From an uncultured Verrucomicrobiales bacterium (GTDB lineage: Bacteria; Verrucomicrobiota; Verrucomicrobiia; Verrucomicrobiales; Akkermansiaceae), in NCBI GenBank assembly GCA_937916135.1, contig CALFTQ010000076.1:1-23738 (forward strand): a stretch of DNA of 23,738 bases, written 5' to 3'. Below the pieces are notes generated by a model. It did no database searches. It was not told where the DNA came from and worked only from the letters and a program-made list of their open reading frames with translations. How positions within the stretch are numbered: the stretch's first letter is position 1; each line of letters starts with the position of its first letter. The position numbers and the translations under genes were made by a program. Below are positions 7,878-15,749 of the stretch, piece after piece.

Positions 7878-10800
7878 TCAATCCTCGTCCCTGGCAGGAG
7901 AAAGCCAGCGCATGAAGAGGCGGCTGGTGGCGGGAATGACCAGCAGGTTCAGGATGGTGGCGGAAACGAGGCCACCGAACTGCACAATGGCCAGCGGAGC
8001 CAGCAGCTCGCCGCCGGGCTGGTCCTTGGCCCAGATGAGGGGCAGCAGGCCGAGGATGGTGGTGAGCGAGGTCATCATGATAGGGATGACGCGCTCGCGG
8101 GAACCATCGCGGATGGCATCCAGCGTGCTGACGCCCTGCTCCTCCAGCGCGCGGTAACGGTTCAGCAGAATGAGACCGGAGCGGATGGCGAAACCGATGA
8201 CCGTCACAAAACCCACCAGCGAACTCACCGAGAGAATGGGGGGAATGTAGGTCTCGCCGCTCATCACGGATTTCACGGTATCCGGCGAAGCCAGGAACAC
8301 CGCCACAATACCACCCACCAGGCAGAGCGGGATATTGATGAGCGTGACCAGCGCGCGGCGCACGCTGCCCAGCGAACTGGAAAGCAGCAGCACGATGAGC
8401 ACACACACGATGCCGCCCAGGATGTACAACCGGCGGCCGGCCTCCTCGCGGCTCTTGATGGTGCCGGCGTAGTCTACGGAGCAGCCCATGGCATTCATCA
8501 CCGGGTCGAGCTTCTCGCGGCAGGCATCTGCCAGGTCACCCAGGTTGGAATCAATGGAGGGGTTGCAGGAAATCATGGCCTTGCGGCGGGTGTTGTCGCG
8601 CAGGATGAGGTTGGTCACCTCCGAGCGGTACACGTGGGCGGCATCCTCCAGCTTCAGGGTGCGGCCACCGGGAGCCACCAGCAGCAGGTTGCCCACATCG
8701 GACTCGCTCATGCGCAGCGCGGGATCCAGGCGGAGCATGATGTTCCAGTGGTCCAGGTTCTTGATGATTTCACCGGCCTTGTAGCCGTTCATGGCGGCAG
8801 AAACCTGCTCCGCAGCATCGGCCACGGTGAGGCCGTAGGTCGCCAGCACCTCGCGGTTGTAATCCACGCAGATGGTATCCACCATCACCTCGCGGTTGGC
8901 GCGGGCATCGGCCACCTGCGGCAGGGTGCTCAGAATCTCAGCAGCCTTCTTGGCAGCGTTGCGAATCTGAGGCAGCTCTGAGCCGTAGATATTGATGGCA
9001 ATTTCCGAATTGGAACCGGAAAGCGCGGAGGAAATGCGGTGGGCCAGCGGGTAGCCGATCATGCCGCCCATGCCGGGCATACCGGAAATCACCTTGCGGA
9101 TATCCTCGCGAATCTTGCGCTGGTCATAATCCAGGTCCACGCGCACCACGAGCTCAGAGGCACTCACCGGCTCGGCGTGCTCGTCATTTTCGGCACGGCC
9201 TGTGCGCTGGGTCACGGTCTTCACGCCATCAATCTTCTCCAGCTCACCCATCACCTGGCGGGAAACGCGCTCCGTCTCGGCCAGCGAGGTGCCGGGCACC
9301 GCATTCACGAACACGGTGTAGCAGTCCTCATTGAAAGGCGGCAGGAAGCTGGTGCCATAAGTGCTGCCCAGCCAGAGTGCGCCACCGGTAATGAGCATAA
9401 GCGTGCCAAAGACCACGCCGGCGCGACGCAGGCAGAACTCCAGAATGGGCGCATACATCCGCTTGATAAGGCGGGCCGTGGCCGAGTCACCGTCATCGCG
9501 CACATTCTTCGGCGCCTTGAACCACATGTAGCAGAGCACCGGCACCACGGTGAGCGCCACCAGCAGAGATGCTGCCAGAGCCAGCATGTAGGAAATGCCC
9601 AGCGGGCGGTAGAACTGCCCTTCCATGCCGCTGAGGAAGAGAACCGGGGCAAACACCAGCAGAATGATGACCGTGGAGTAGGAAATGGAGGAAACAATCT
9701 CCCCCTTCGCCTCCATGAGCACATCGAAGCGGCTGCGGCGCTGCTCCCGCGGCAGGGCGGCATTGCGCGTCAGGTTGCGCCAGGCCACCTCCACGAACAC
9801 GATGGCGTTATCCACCACATCACCCACCGCCACGGCCAGGCCACCCAGGGTCATGATGTTGACCGCCAGCCCGAAGGTGGGGAACAAGGCCATGCCCAGA
9901 ATGACGGAAAGAGGCATGGTGATGAGCGTGATGATAGCCGTGCGCAGATTCAGCAGAGTGAGCACAATAACCAGCATCACCACGATACCTGCGATGATGA
10001 GTGTTTCCTTGCCGTTCTCCAGGGAGAGGTTGATGAAGTCTGCCTGGCGGTAGGCATCCGCCCGCAGTTTGATATTCTCCGGCAGGCGGCTCTGGGCAAA
10101 TTCCTTCACGGCGGCATCCACCTGCTCCGTGAGGGCCATGGTGTTGGCTCCCGGCACCTTCTGCACCGAAAGCACCACACACTCACGACCGGCAAAACCG
10201 GCATTGCCGCGGCGTGGGGCGCCATCAATCTTCACCTCGGCCACGTCCTCCACGCGGAGCACGCCACTGGGGTGAGCGGGCACCAGGGCACGCTTGATTT
10301 CCTCCGGCGTGAAGGCGCGTGAAGCCTGCTGCACCGGCAGCTCCAGGCCCGCCACGTCCTCGATGTAACCGGCGGGAATGGTGCTCTGCGCGGCTTCCAC
10401 ACTCTCCTTCAAGTCATTGAGCGTGATACCGGCCTGACGCATCTTCTCCGGATCATAAAGCACCTGGTATTCAGGCATGCGGCCACCCAGCACCGTGACC
10501 TGGCCCACACCCGGGATGGACAGCAGGCGGTTGCGCAGCTCGAACTGGCCTACGCGGCGCACTTCCAGCGGGTCGGCCGTTTCATCGCCCAGCAGGGCGA
10601 TGAGCATGATTTCACCCGTCACGGAAACGATGGGGGCCATTTCCATCTCCACATGGGCGGGCAGGTTCTCGCGCACGGTGGAGAGGCGCTCGGACACAAT
10701 CTGGCGGGCCAGGTAGATATCCGTATCCCAGTCGAAGTCAACCCAGACGAAGGAAAGGCCGCTGCCGCTGGAACTGCGCACCTGCTGCACCCCGGGGGTG

Positions 10801-11024
10801 CCGGAGAGGGCAGATTCCAGGGGGATGGAGACATACTGCTCCACCTCCTCGGCCGTGAGGCCACCGGCCTCGGTCTGGATAGTCACGCGCGGCACATACA
10901 GCTCCGGGAACACGTCCACGGGCGTGCGCATGATTCCGAAAATGCTCAGCGCAGCCAGCACCAGGGTGATGATAATCACCGTGAGGCGGTTGCGCAGGCA
11001 GAAAGCCATGAGTTTCTCCAGCAT
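7878..11024 (-). CDS. RND-family efflux pump, heavy-metal (CusA/CzcA-like)
   Basis: Inner-membrane proton-driven pump of a tripartite efflux system, 1048 residues as usual for the family. It shows the RND layout: TM1 at 12-31, a large periplasmic loop, TM2-6 around 340-500, TM7 near 535-553, a second loop, and TM8-12 from about 868. The TM4 motif GLAVAVGDVVDNAIVFVE (Asp405, Glu412) matches the CusA spacing, with Ala rather than the CzcA Asp at position -13 from Glu. This points to the heavy-metal class and toward a CusA-like member. The substrate Met of CusA in RIDMLSTG is replaced (RISSALSG), but a GMPGMGGM loop (648-655) lies just before it. The ATG overlaps the adaptor stop (TGATG). Cu/Ag is the likeliest cargo, not proven. 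Confidence 0.85.
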   Translation of the reverse strand: MLEKLMAFCLRNRLTVIIITLVLAALSIFGIMRTPVDVFPELYVPRVTIQTEAGGLTAEEVEQYVSIPLESALSGTPGVQQVRSSSGSGLSFVWVDFDWDTDIYLARQIVSERLSTVRENLPAHVEMEMAPIVSVTGEIMLIALLGDETADPLEVRRVGQFELRNRLLSIPGVGQVTVLGGRMPEYQVLYDPEKMRQAGITLNDLKESVEAAQSTIPAGYIEDVAGLELPVQQASRAFTPEEIKRALVPAHPSGVLRVEDVAEVKIDGAPRRGNAGFAGRECVVLSVQKVPGANTMALTEQVDAAVKEFAQSRLPENIKLRADAYRQADFINLSLENGKETLIIAGIVVMLVIVLTLLNLRTAIITLITMPLSVILGMALFPTFGLAVNIMTLGGLAVAVGDVVDNAIVFVEVAWRNLTRNAALPREQRRSRFDVLMEAKGEIVSSISYSTVIILLVFAPVLFLSGMEGQFYRPLGISYMLALAASLLVALTVVPVLCYMWFKAPKNVRDDGDSATARLIKRMYAPILEFCLRRAGVVFGTLMLITGGALWLGSTYGTSFLPPFNEDCYTVFVNAVPGTSLAETERVSRQVMGELEKIDGVKTVTQRTGRAENDEHAEPVSASELVVRVDLDYDQRKIREDIRKVISGMPGMGGMIGYPLAHRISSALSGSNSEIAINIYGSELPQIRNAAKKAAEILSTLPQVADARANREVMVDTICVDYNREVLATYGLTVADAAEQVSAAMNGYKAGEIIKNLDHWNIMLRLDPALRMSESDVGNLLLVAPGGRTLKLEDAAHVYRSEVTNLILRDNTRRKAMISCNPSIDSNLGDLADACREKLDPVMNAMGCSVDYAGTIKSREEAGRRLYILGGIVCVLIVLLLSSSLGSVRRALVTLINIPLCLVGGIVAVFLASPDTVKSVMSGETYIPPILSVSSLVGFVTVIGFAIRSGLILLNRYRALEEQGVSTLDAIRDGSRERVIPIMMTSLTTILGLLPLIWAKDQPGGELLAPLAIVQFGGLVSATILNLLVIPATSRLFMRWLSPARDED

Positions 11025-12865
11025 CAGTGGTCCTCCCCTTCGTGGAACTTACCGTCGGCGTGGAAATGGCCGGCTTTCTTCTGCTGACTGCCATCTGCCG
11101 GCAGCAGGTAGCGCAGCTCGTAGCCGCCCTTAACCACCAGACGCTGGCCGGGAATAAGCCCCTTCACCGGGGTCATACCGCGGCGGCTCTCGCCGGCCTT
11201 CACTTTCACCATGGCAAAGGTGCCCTCTTTCACTTCCAGAAACACCACGTCATCAATACCGACCTTCACCAGCGCAGAATCCGGAATGGTCACGTACCCC
11301 TCCTCGCCGCCATCGGCGTAGAAATCGACACGGCAGAGCTGGCCGGGGCGCGCATCCGCAGGCAATTCGGCGGGGGTGAAGTAGAACGCGCGGGTCTGCT
11401 TCTCCTCGTCCACCTGCTCGGCCATGCGCCAGGTACCCTCCAGCACCTTGTTATCGCGGCCGCTCAGACGGGTGGCCCGCACGATGCTGAAATCGGGCAC
11501 ATTGTTACCATAGAGGGTACCTTCGATTTCCATGGCGGCCAGGTTGCTCATGGTGACCACAGCGGCACCCTGCTCACCCCAGCTGCCCTGGGTAATGCCC
11601 ACGTTGCGCACGATGCCATCCTTCGTAGCGCGAACCACGAGGGTGGGCAGACCGTTCTCAGGTTTGAGCTCGGCCCCCATCACCAGGATATTGAGTTTCG
11701 TCTTGTTTACCTCCAGTTCGCGCTCCAGCTGGCGCTTCTCGGCGTTCTTGAAATTGAGCTGTTCCTCCAGGTCGCTGTTGCCGGTGCCGGCAGCCTTCAG
11801 ACGCGCCAGACGCTGGCTGACAGAGTCTATTTCTTCGCCACAGCGGGTGATGGCAGCCTCCTGCTTCTTGATATCTGCCACAAGGCCGCTCACCTCGGGG
11901 GAAACGAGGGTGTAGAGGATATCTCCCTTCTTCACGGTCTGGGCAGACTTCACATTCAATGAAATGCGACCACCGCAGGGGAGCGAATAGGTCTCCAGCG
12001 CATGATTCGGCACGAAGAGATGACCGTACAGGCTATGCGTCAGCGCCTGGGAAGCTGCAGGGACCTCCTCAATCTTCATGGCGGAAATGTGGCGGGCGTG
12101 GGCATCGGCCGTCACCAGCACCGGGCCGGAAGAATGGTCGTGAGTGCAACCGGCACCGTGCTCGTGGCCGTGGTCATGCCCGGAGCAGGCATCGCCATGC
12201 TCGTGGCCATGGTCGTGCGTGCAGCCTTCGCCGTGCTCGTGCTGGTGTTCACCTTCGGCGGCGTGGTCATGCGTGCAGCCTGCACCATGTTCGTGCTGGT
12301 GCTCACCTTCGGCGGCGTGGTCGTGAGAGCAGCCTTCGCCGTGCTCGTGATGGTGCTCACCTTCGGCAGCGTGGTCATGCGTGCAGCCTTCGCCGTGCTC
12401 GTGATGGTGCTCACCTTCGGCAGCGTGGTCGTGCGTGCAGCCTTCGCCGTGCTCGTGATGGTGTTCACCTTCGGCGGCGTGGTCGTGGGTACAGCCTTCG
12501 CCGTGTTCGTGATGGTGTTCACCTTCGGCGGCATGGTCGTGCGTGCAGCCTTCGCCGTGTTCGTGATGATGTTCACCTTCGGCGCCGAGGTCGTGCGTGC
12601 AGCCTTCACCGTGCTCGTGCTGGTGCTCAGCACCTTCGGCGGCGTGGTCATGCGTGCAGCCTTCGCCGTGCTCGTGCTGGTGTTCGCCCTCGGCAGCGTG
12701 GTCGTGCGTGCAGCCTTCGCCGTGCTCGTGCTGGTGCTCAGCACTTTCGGCGGCGTGGTCGTGGTTGCAGCCGGCACCATGCACATGGCCGGTGTAATCC
12801 TCCACCGAAAACTCGGCGGCATAAGCGACAGAGGCTATAAAGCCCAAAAACAGTTTCAGTTTCAT
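11024..12865 (-). CDS. RND periplasmic adaptor with long His/Cys-rich repeat domain
   Basis: Membrane-fusion protein linking the RND pump to the outer-membrane factor. Signal peptide at 1-16 or 17 (hydrophobic, ending AYA). Residues 27-244 are an exceptional metal-ligand domain: ten tandem units of about 18 residues (EHxHEHGEGCTHDHAAEG) plus related flanks. By my count it holds about 66 His and 13 Cys. Then come the standard adaptor parts: a barrel/lipoyl region from about 262 (GGRISLN, VKKGDILYTL), a coiled-coil hairpin near 328-392, the second lipoyl half (ATKDGIVRN) and beta-barrel, ending in a His-containing tail (GHFHADGKFHEGEDH). The ATG directly follows the upstream TAA stop, so it is probably translationally coupled. 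The repeat domain probably captures metal in the periplasm for export; family adaptors such as CusB have only a few Met ligands there. Confidence 0.88.
   Translation of the reverse strand: MKLKLFLGFIASVAYAAEFSVEDYTGHVHGAGCNHDHAAESAEHQHEHGEGCTHDHAAEGEHQHEHGEGCTHDHAAEGAEHQHEHGEGCTHDLGAEGEHHHEHGEGCTHDHAAEGEHHHEHGEGCTHDHAAEGEHHHEHGEGCTHDHAAEGEHHHEHGEGCTHDHAAEGEHHHEHGEGCSHDHAAEGEHQHEHGAGCTHDHAAEGEHQHEHGEGCTHDHGHEHGDACSGHDHGHEHGAGCTHDHSSGPVLVTADAHARHISAMKIEEVPAASQALTHSLYGHLFVPNHALETYSLPCGGRISLNVKSAQTVKKGDILYTLVSPEVSGLVADIKKQEAAITRCGEEIDSVSQRLARLKAAGTGNSDLEEQLNFKNAEKRQLERELEVNKTKLNILVMGAELKPENGLPTLVVRATKDGIVRNVGITQGSWGEQGAAVVTMSNLAAMEIEGTLYGNNVPDFSIVRATRLSGRDNKVLEGTWRMAEQVDEEKQTRAFYFTPAELPADARPGQLCRVDFYADGGEEGYVTIPDSALVKVGIDDVVFLEVKEGTFAMVKVKAGESRRGMTPVKGLIPGQRLVVKGGYELRYLLPADGSQQKKAGHFHADGKFHEGEDH
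12134..12787 (-). repeat. 54-bp tandem repeats coding for His/Cys metal-binding units
   Basis: The core array at 12251-12739 holds nine 54-57 bp units, with degenerate units on both sides extending it to 12134-12787. Units 4-8 encode near-identical EHHHEHGEGC(T/S)HDHAAEG with only scattered base changes. Flanking units have Gln for the third residue. One unit has an inserted Ala codon, and one has a His-to-Leu change (HDLGAEG). All units keep frame. Confidence 0.95.
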
Positions 12866-14152
12866 TTACTTGGCAATAAAATCGGGGTTAAGGTACTGAA
12901 GTTCCACCTGAGTGGTCAGCAGTTTGGAAAGGCAATTGAAATAATTCATACGGCGCAGGAAGGCCTCCTGCCGGGCATCTGCCACAGAGGGCAGTTTCGT
13001 TTCGCCAATGGCATAGAGTTCCTCCTGGCGTTTTTCAGCCTCGGAGAGCCGGGAAACGCGTTCCTGCTCAGCGCGGCAATGCTTCAGCAGCAGCTCCTGC
13101 ATATCAGCCAGAGCCACGGACTGCTGCACCAGCTCGCGCCAGGTCTGCACAGCATCGTACTCTTTGATATTGCGTTCGGCCCTGGCCTCGGCAATACCCT
13201 GCCGGTTGCGGTTCCAGAGCGGTAACCTGACACCGACTCCGATACCGACCTTACTGTTGCCGTCCTCATGCTCAAAGCCGGGGCCGAGCTCCAGTTCCGG
13301 ATACTGCTTGCGGATTTCGCGCTGCAACTCAGCCTCGCTGGTATCGTGCTTGGCCATGGCAGCCTTCAGAGCGGGGTGCTGCAGCAGCTTCTCCTGCGAG
13401 GGCGCTGCAACAGCGGCAGGAATGCTCCCGGGCAGGTGGCCGTCCATCTCCACCTCGCGCATATCGGGATGCAGCCCCAGCAATTTCACCAGTTCGAGGT
13501 GCTGGCCCAGGTGCAGCTGTTCCATTTCCTGAAGCTCCTTCTGACCATCGTTCAGGCGGCGGCAGATAACCTGAAAATCAGCAAACTCCATCTCGCCCAG
13601 GTCGTGCAGGCGCGCGGCATTCTTCTGCTCGTCCGCCAGCTGCTGCACACGAGCCTGCATCAGGTGCAGTTTGGCGTGTGTGGCCATCGTCTCATAGCGC
13701 AGGGTATCCAGCTTCACCAGGTAGGCGCGTTCCTTTGCCTGCATGCTCAGGTAATCCGCCTGTTTGTAGCATTCGGCCACTTTTTCGGCCAGCGCGGGCA
13801 GGCCGGTCACCGGCAGGGTGATACCCAGCCCGATACCGCGGTTTGTCACATCGGCCTCGCGGACCTGCTTCACCTCTGCAGAGATGGAGGGGTCCTCCCA
13901 CAGGCCGGCGAACTCAGCCACAGCAGTGCTGCGGGCATAGCTCAGGCGGGCCTGATTCAGCTCCGGATTCAGCAGGAGCCCGATTTCGTGCAGCTTTTCC
14001 AGGCTCATGGGGTCAGCCCCCTCGCAAAGCCTGGCAGAAAGCTGCTGCCACTCAGCCGTATTCTGCTGCAAATCCACCGGACTGGGTGAATACACAGCAC
14101 AGGCCGCAAACGCCAGTGGAAGCGCACAGCTTCCCCAGAATCGTAATTTCAT
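12866..14152 (-). CDS. Outer-membrane efflux lipoprotein (TolC/CusC-like)
   Basis: 428-residue outer-membrane factor expected to form the trimeric exit duct of the pump. The start at ATG 14152 gives a lipoprotein signal with Cys18 in a lipobox-like LAFAAC. The mature chain is mostly long helices, with two OEP-type repeats: NPELNQARLSYARS near 78-91 starts the first, and HPALKAAMAKHDTSEAEL the second. Each is followed by a strand pattern (GIGLGITLP and VGIGVGVRLPLWNRNRQG) typical of TolC-family proteins. Its TAA is immediately followed by the adaptor ATG. It is first in the operon. The promoter at 14215-14243 leaves a 5' leader of roughly 55 bases; no ribosome-binding site is apparent before ATG 14152. 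Confidence 0.85.
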   Translation of the reverse strand: MKLRFWGSCALPLAFAACAVYSPSPVDLQQNTAEWQQLSARLCEGADPMSLEKLHEIGLLLNPELNQARLSYARSTAVAEFAGLWEDPSISAEVKQVREADVTNRGIGLGITLPVTGLPALAEKVAECYKQADYLSMQAKERAYLVKLDTLRYETMATHAKLHLMQARVQQLADEQKNAARLHDLGEMEFADFQVICRRLNDGQKELQEMEQLHLGQHLELVKLLGLHPDMREVEMDGHLPGSIPAAVAAPSQEKLLQHPALKAAMAKHDTSEAELQREIRKQYPELELGPGFEHEDGNSKVGIGVGVRLPLWNRNRQGIAEARAERNIKEYDAVQTWRELVQQSVALADMQELLLKHCRAEQERVSRLSEAEKRQEELYAIGETKLPSVADARQEAFLRRMNYFNCLSKLLTTQVELQYLNPDFIAK

Positions 14153-14214
14153 GATAATTTCGTGTTGTAAAATTGAAGTTCGCGCACGCGCGGCGCGCAT
14201 ATAGCGGTTAGTTT

Positions 14215-14243
14215 CTTATAGCCCCCGCGGGGACCCATGTAAA
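14215..14243 (-). promoter_or_regulatory. Promoter of the efflux operon with palindromic spacer
   Basis: On the minus strand: TTTACA (14238-14243), a 17-bp spacer, and TATAAG (14215-14220). The spacer holds the perfect palindrome CCCCGCGGGG (14223-14232), a possible operator or a metal-regulator site. No regulator gene is adjacent. Confidence 0.6.
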
Positions 14244-14245
14244 GC

Positions 14246-14284
14246 AAAAAGTGACTGTCCCCGGCAGATGCAGGGGAGAATCAC
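14246..14284 (-). terminator. Intrinsic terminator of the small Cys/His protein gene
   Basis: On the minus strand, GTGATTCTCCCC (14273-14284) pairs with GGGGACAGTCAC (14251-14262) at 10 of 12 positions around a 10-nt loop, and is followed by TTTTT (14246-14250). It begins 14 bases after the stop of the 14298-14684 gene and just precedes the efflux promoter, separating the two units. Confidence 0.7.
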
Positions 14285-14297
14285 AGCAAAAGCGACT

Positions 14298-14684
14298 TCA
14301 ACAACGATGCGGGCGCAAATACCCGCCATACATCCGGGGCAGCCCCTGCACCGGCATGATTCCGCAGGGTTCGCAACGAAGCAACTCCGGAGGAGTTCCC
14401 CAGCCGGCCGGTTCTTCCACCACCACAGGGGCACTGATATCTGCCCGGCGGGCGTTCTCGCGCATCAGCTGCATGCGCTCGTGGTAATGATGCCGGTGCC
14501 CGTGCTCCACGCACTTGCCATGCTCCGGGCTGGCCTGCCATTCATGCCCACAACAATGATGCAACGCACAGCAGGAGCATGAAACACCCCCTGCCCCCGG
14601 CAGCCCATACGTGGCTCCGGCCATCATCACCGGCAGCAGCAGCAATATAGCCACCACCAGCAGCATCCGGGACAAGGTTCTCAC
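14298..14684 (-). CDS. Small exported Cys/His-rich protein, putative metal-binding
   Basis: I do not recognise a family. The 128-residue product (GTG start) has two N-terminal arginines, then a hydrophobic stretch 7-24 that looks like a signal peptide or anchor. A ligand-rich segment follows: CSCC (36-39), HHCCGH (42-47), HGKC (55-58) and HGHRHHYH (61-68). The tail has C104, C107 and C128. The total is 9 Cys and 10 His. GTG 14684 is preferred to ATG 14666 because it keeps the basic N-region and because a promoter with a perfect -35 places transcription start almost on the GTG. It has its own terminator and lies just upstream of the efflux operon on the same strand, suggesting a metal buffer or chaperone for that pump. 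That role is inferred. Confidence 0.68.
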   Translation of the reverse strand: MRTLSRMLLVVAILLLLPVMMAGATYGLPGAGGVSCSCCALHHCCGHEWQASPEHGKCVEHGHRHHYHERMQLMRENARRADISAPVVVEEPAGWGTPPELLRCEPCGIMPVQGLPRMYGGYLRPHRC

Positions 14685-14692
14685 AACGCGGC

Positions 14693-14722
14693 TATTTAGC
14701 CACAGGTGAGTGAAATTGTCAA
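14693..14722 (-). promoter_or_regulatory. Promoter of the Cys/His-rich protein gene
   Basis: On the minus strand: TTGACA (14717-14722), an 18-bp spacer, and a weak -10 TAAATA (14693-14698). The -10 ends 8 bases before GTG 14684, so the message would be leaderless or nearly so. Confidence 0.55.
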
Positions 14723-14741
14723 GCGGATTTCATGAACTCAA

Positions 14742-15593
14742 TCAATCACGGGGCAGCATGCGCTCCAGCACGTCTTTCAAAGCCTCAGAGCCGAAAAAGT
14801 CCGCCTCCCGCAAACGAGCAGAATGAGATTTAAGCATAGGCAACAGCCCGGCATACATGGTACGCAGCTCTCCAACGGCGTGCTCTGCCCCCTTCGGGTC
14901 ATCGTCTCGATAAAGGCGAATAAGCGATGTGAGCTCCATGTAGCGATCTCCCAGTGCATTCAACTCCGATGGTGCAGCTGCAGCCGAATCCGCATCCGCG
15001 ATGGAGTCCAGCACGCGTCCGGCGCGCAGCATCAGGGTCCGCTGTTCATTTGCAGCTTTCATCAGCTGCATATCGGTATCTGCCCGGCGCTGTTCCTCTT
15101 CTTTGAAGCCCAGCTTGATGTATGCGTGCAATTCGGGAGAATCCGGCACACCGGCAAGCATTCTGACGCGTTGGAATACCACCAGATGGCGCTTTTGCTG
15201 GGCAAGCGTTACAGCGCGGAACTCGCTCAGCAATTCAATGAAGCCATCAACATCCATGAAAGTTCTACCCTGCTCCCCCAACTTTTGCTGAAGCTCGCCG
15301 CGCATGCTATTGATATTCGCCCGCTCTGCCTGATTCTGCACGGTAATCTCTGCAACTTCAGCCATACGGGCAGCCGGAGCATCAATTTTTTCCAGTTTCA
15401 GCACACGCTCATACAAGGCATCATTGTACGCGGCAGACGCCTGCAGGATTTCCCGCAGCGCAGCATGTTCCTCTGTTTCACAGGGTTCTCCCGGCAAGTC
15501 ACGCCCCACCTTACGGCGATGCACCACTGCAGCACCAGCCACACCTGCCAGCAGCAGGCCAGCCCCCATCCAAGCTATTTTACGAAACTTCAT
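14742..15593 (-). CDS. Membrane-anchored helical protein of unknown function
   Basis: 283 residues, family not recognised. The N-terminus (KFRK, then hydrophobic 7-25, then HRRK) looks like a signal anchor, placing the rest outside the inner membrane. The remainder is predicted to be almost wholly helical, charged and Gln/Glu/Arg-rich, with one cysteine near residue 38 after the anchor. It has no enzyme motif I can name. It has its own promoter at 15611-15640. The Cys/His protein promoter lies just after its stop, so the two are probably separate transcripts. Composition and codon use look like those of the neighbours. Confidence 0.72.
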   Translation of the reverse strand: MKFRKIAWMGAGLLLAGVAGAAVVHRRKVGRDLPGEPCETEEHAALREILQASAAYNDALYERVLKLEKIDAPAARMAEVAEITVQNQAERANINSMRGELQQKLGEQGRTFMDVDGFIELLSEFRAVTLAQQKRHLVVFQRVRMLAGVPDSPELHAYIKLGFKEEEQRRADTDMQLMKAANEQRTLMLRAGRVLDSIADADSAAAAPSELNALGDRYMELTSLIRLYRDDDPKGAEHAVGELRTMYAGLLPMLKSHSARLREADFFGSEALKDVLERMLPRD

Positions 15594-15610
15594 ATCCGGA
15601 AAACCGGCCT

Positions 15611-15640
15611 AGTCTAACGTATGCACCCCTGTACCGTCAA
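15611..15640 (-). promoter_or_regulatory. Promoter upstream of the 283-residue membrane-anchored protein
   Basis: On the minus strand: TTGACG (15635-15640), an 18-bp spacer, and TAGACT (15611-15616), ending 17 bases before ATG 15593. The implied leader is about 10 bases, with no Shine-Dalgarno sequence. Confidence 0.5.
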
Positions 15641-15690
15641 GCTCATTTCACGTAGTCCCCTGTCATGCCCACATGTGTGTAGAGGGCGCA

Positions 15691-15724
15691 GAAAACAAAA
15701 GCCGGTTCCTCACAGGGAACCGGC
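15691..15724 (-). terminator. Intrinsic terminator of adk
   Basis: Perfect 9-bp stem GCCGGTTCC (15701-15709 with 15716-15724) and a 6-nt loop. On the minus strand it is followed by TTTTGTTTTC (15691-15700). It starts 25 bases after the adk stop. Confidence 0.88.
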
Positions 15725-15749
15725 CTGATATAGCATATTTGCCCGGAAC

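Noticed and set aside
12134..12787. Repeat array considered as a CRISPR or regulatory repeat array
   Set aside because: Units are contiguous, in frame and code for a regular peptide; there are no unique spacers.
11959..13225. Two long overlapping frames antisense to the His-repeat region
   Set aside because: A tandem repeat lacking stops in one unit lacks them in all, so long open frames appear in several phases. Their repeats (Arg/Ala/Gly or Val/Phe/Ala runs) are mirror images of the His/Cys units, which sit in a signal-peptide-bearing, coupled operon gene.
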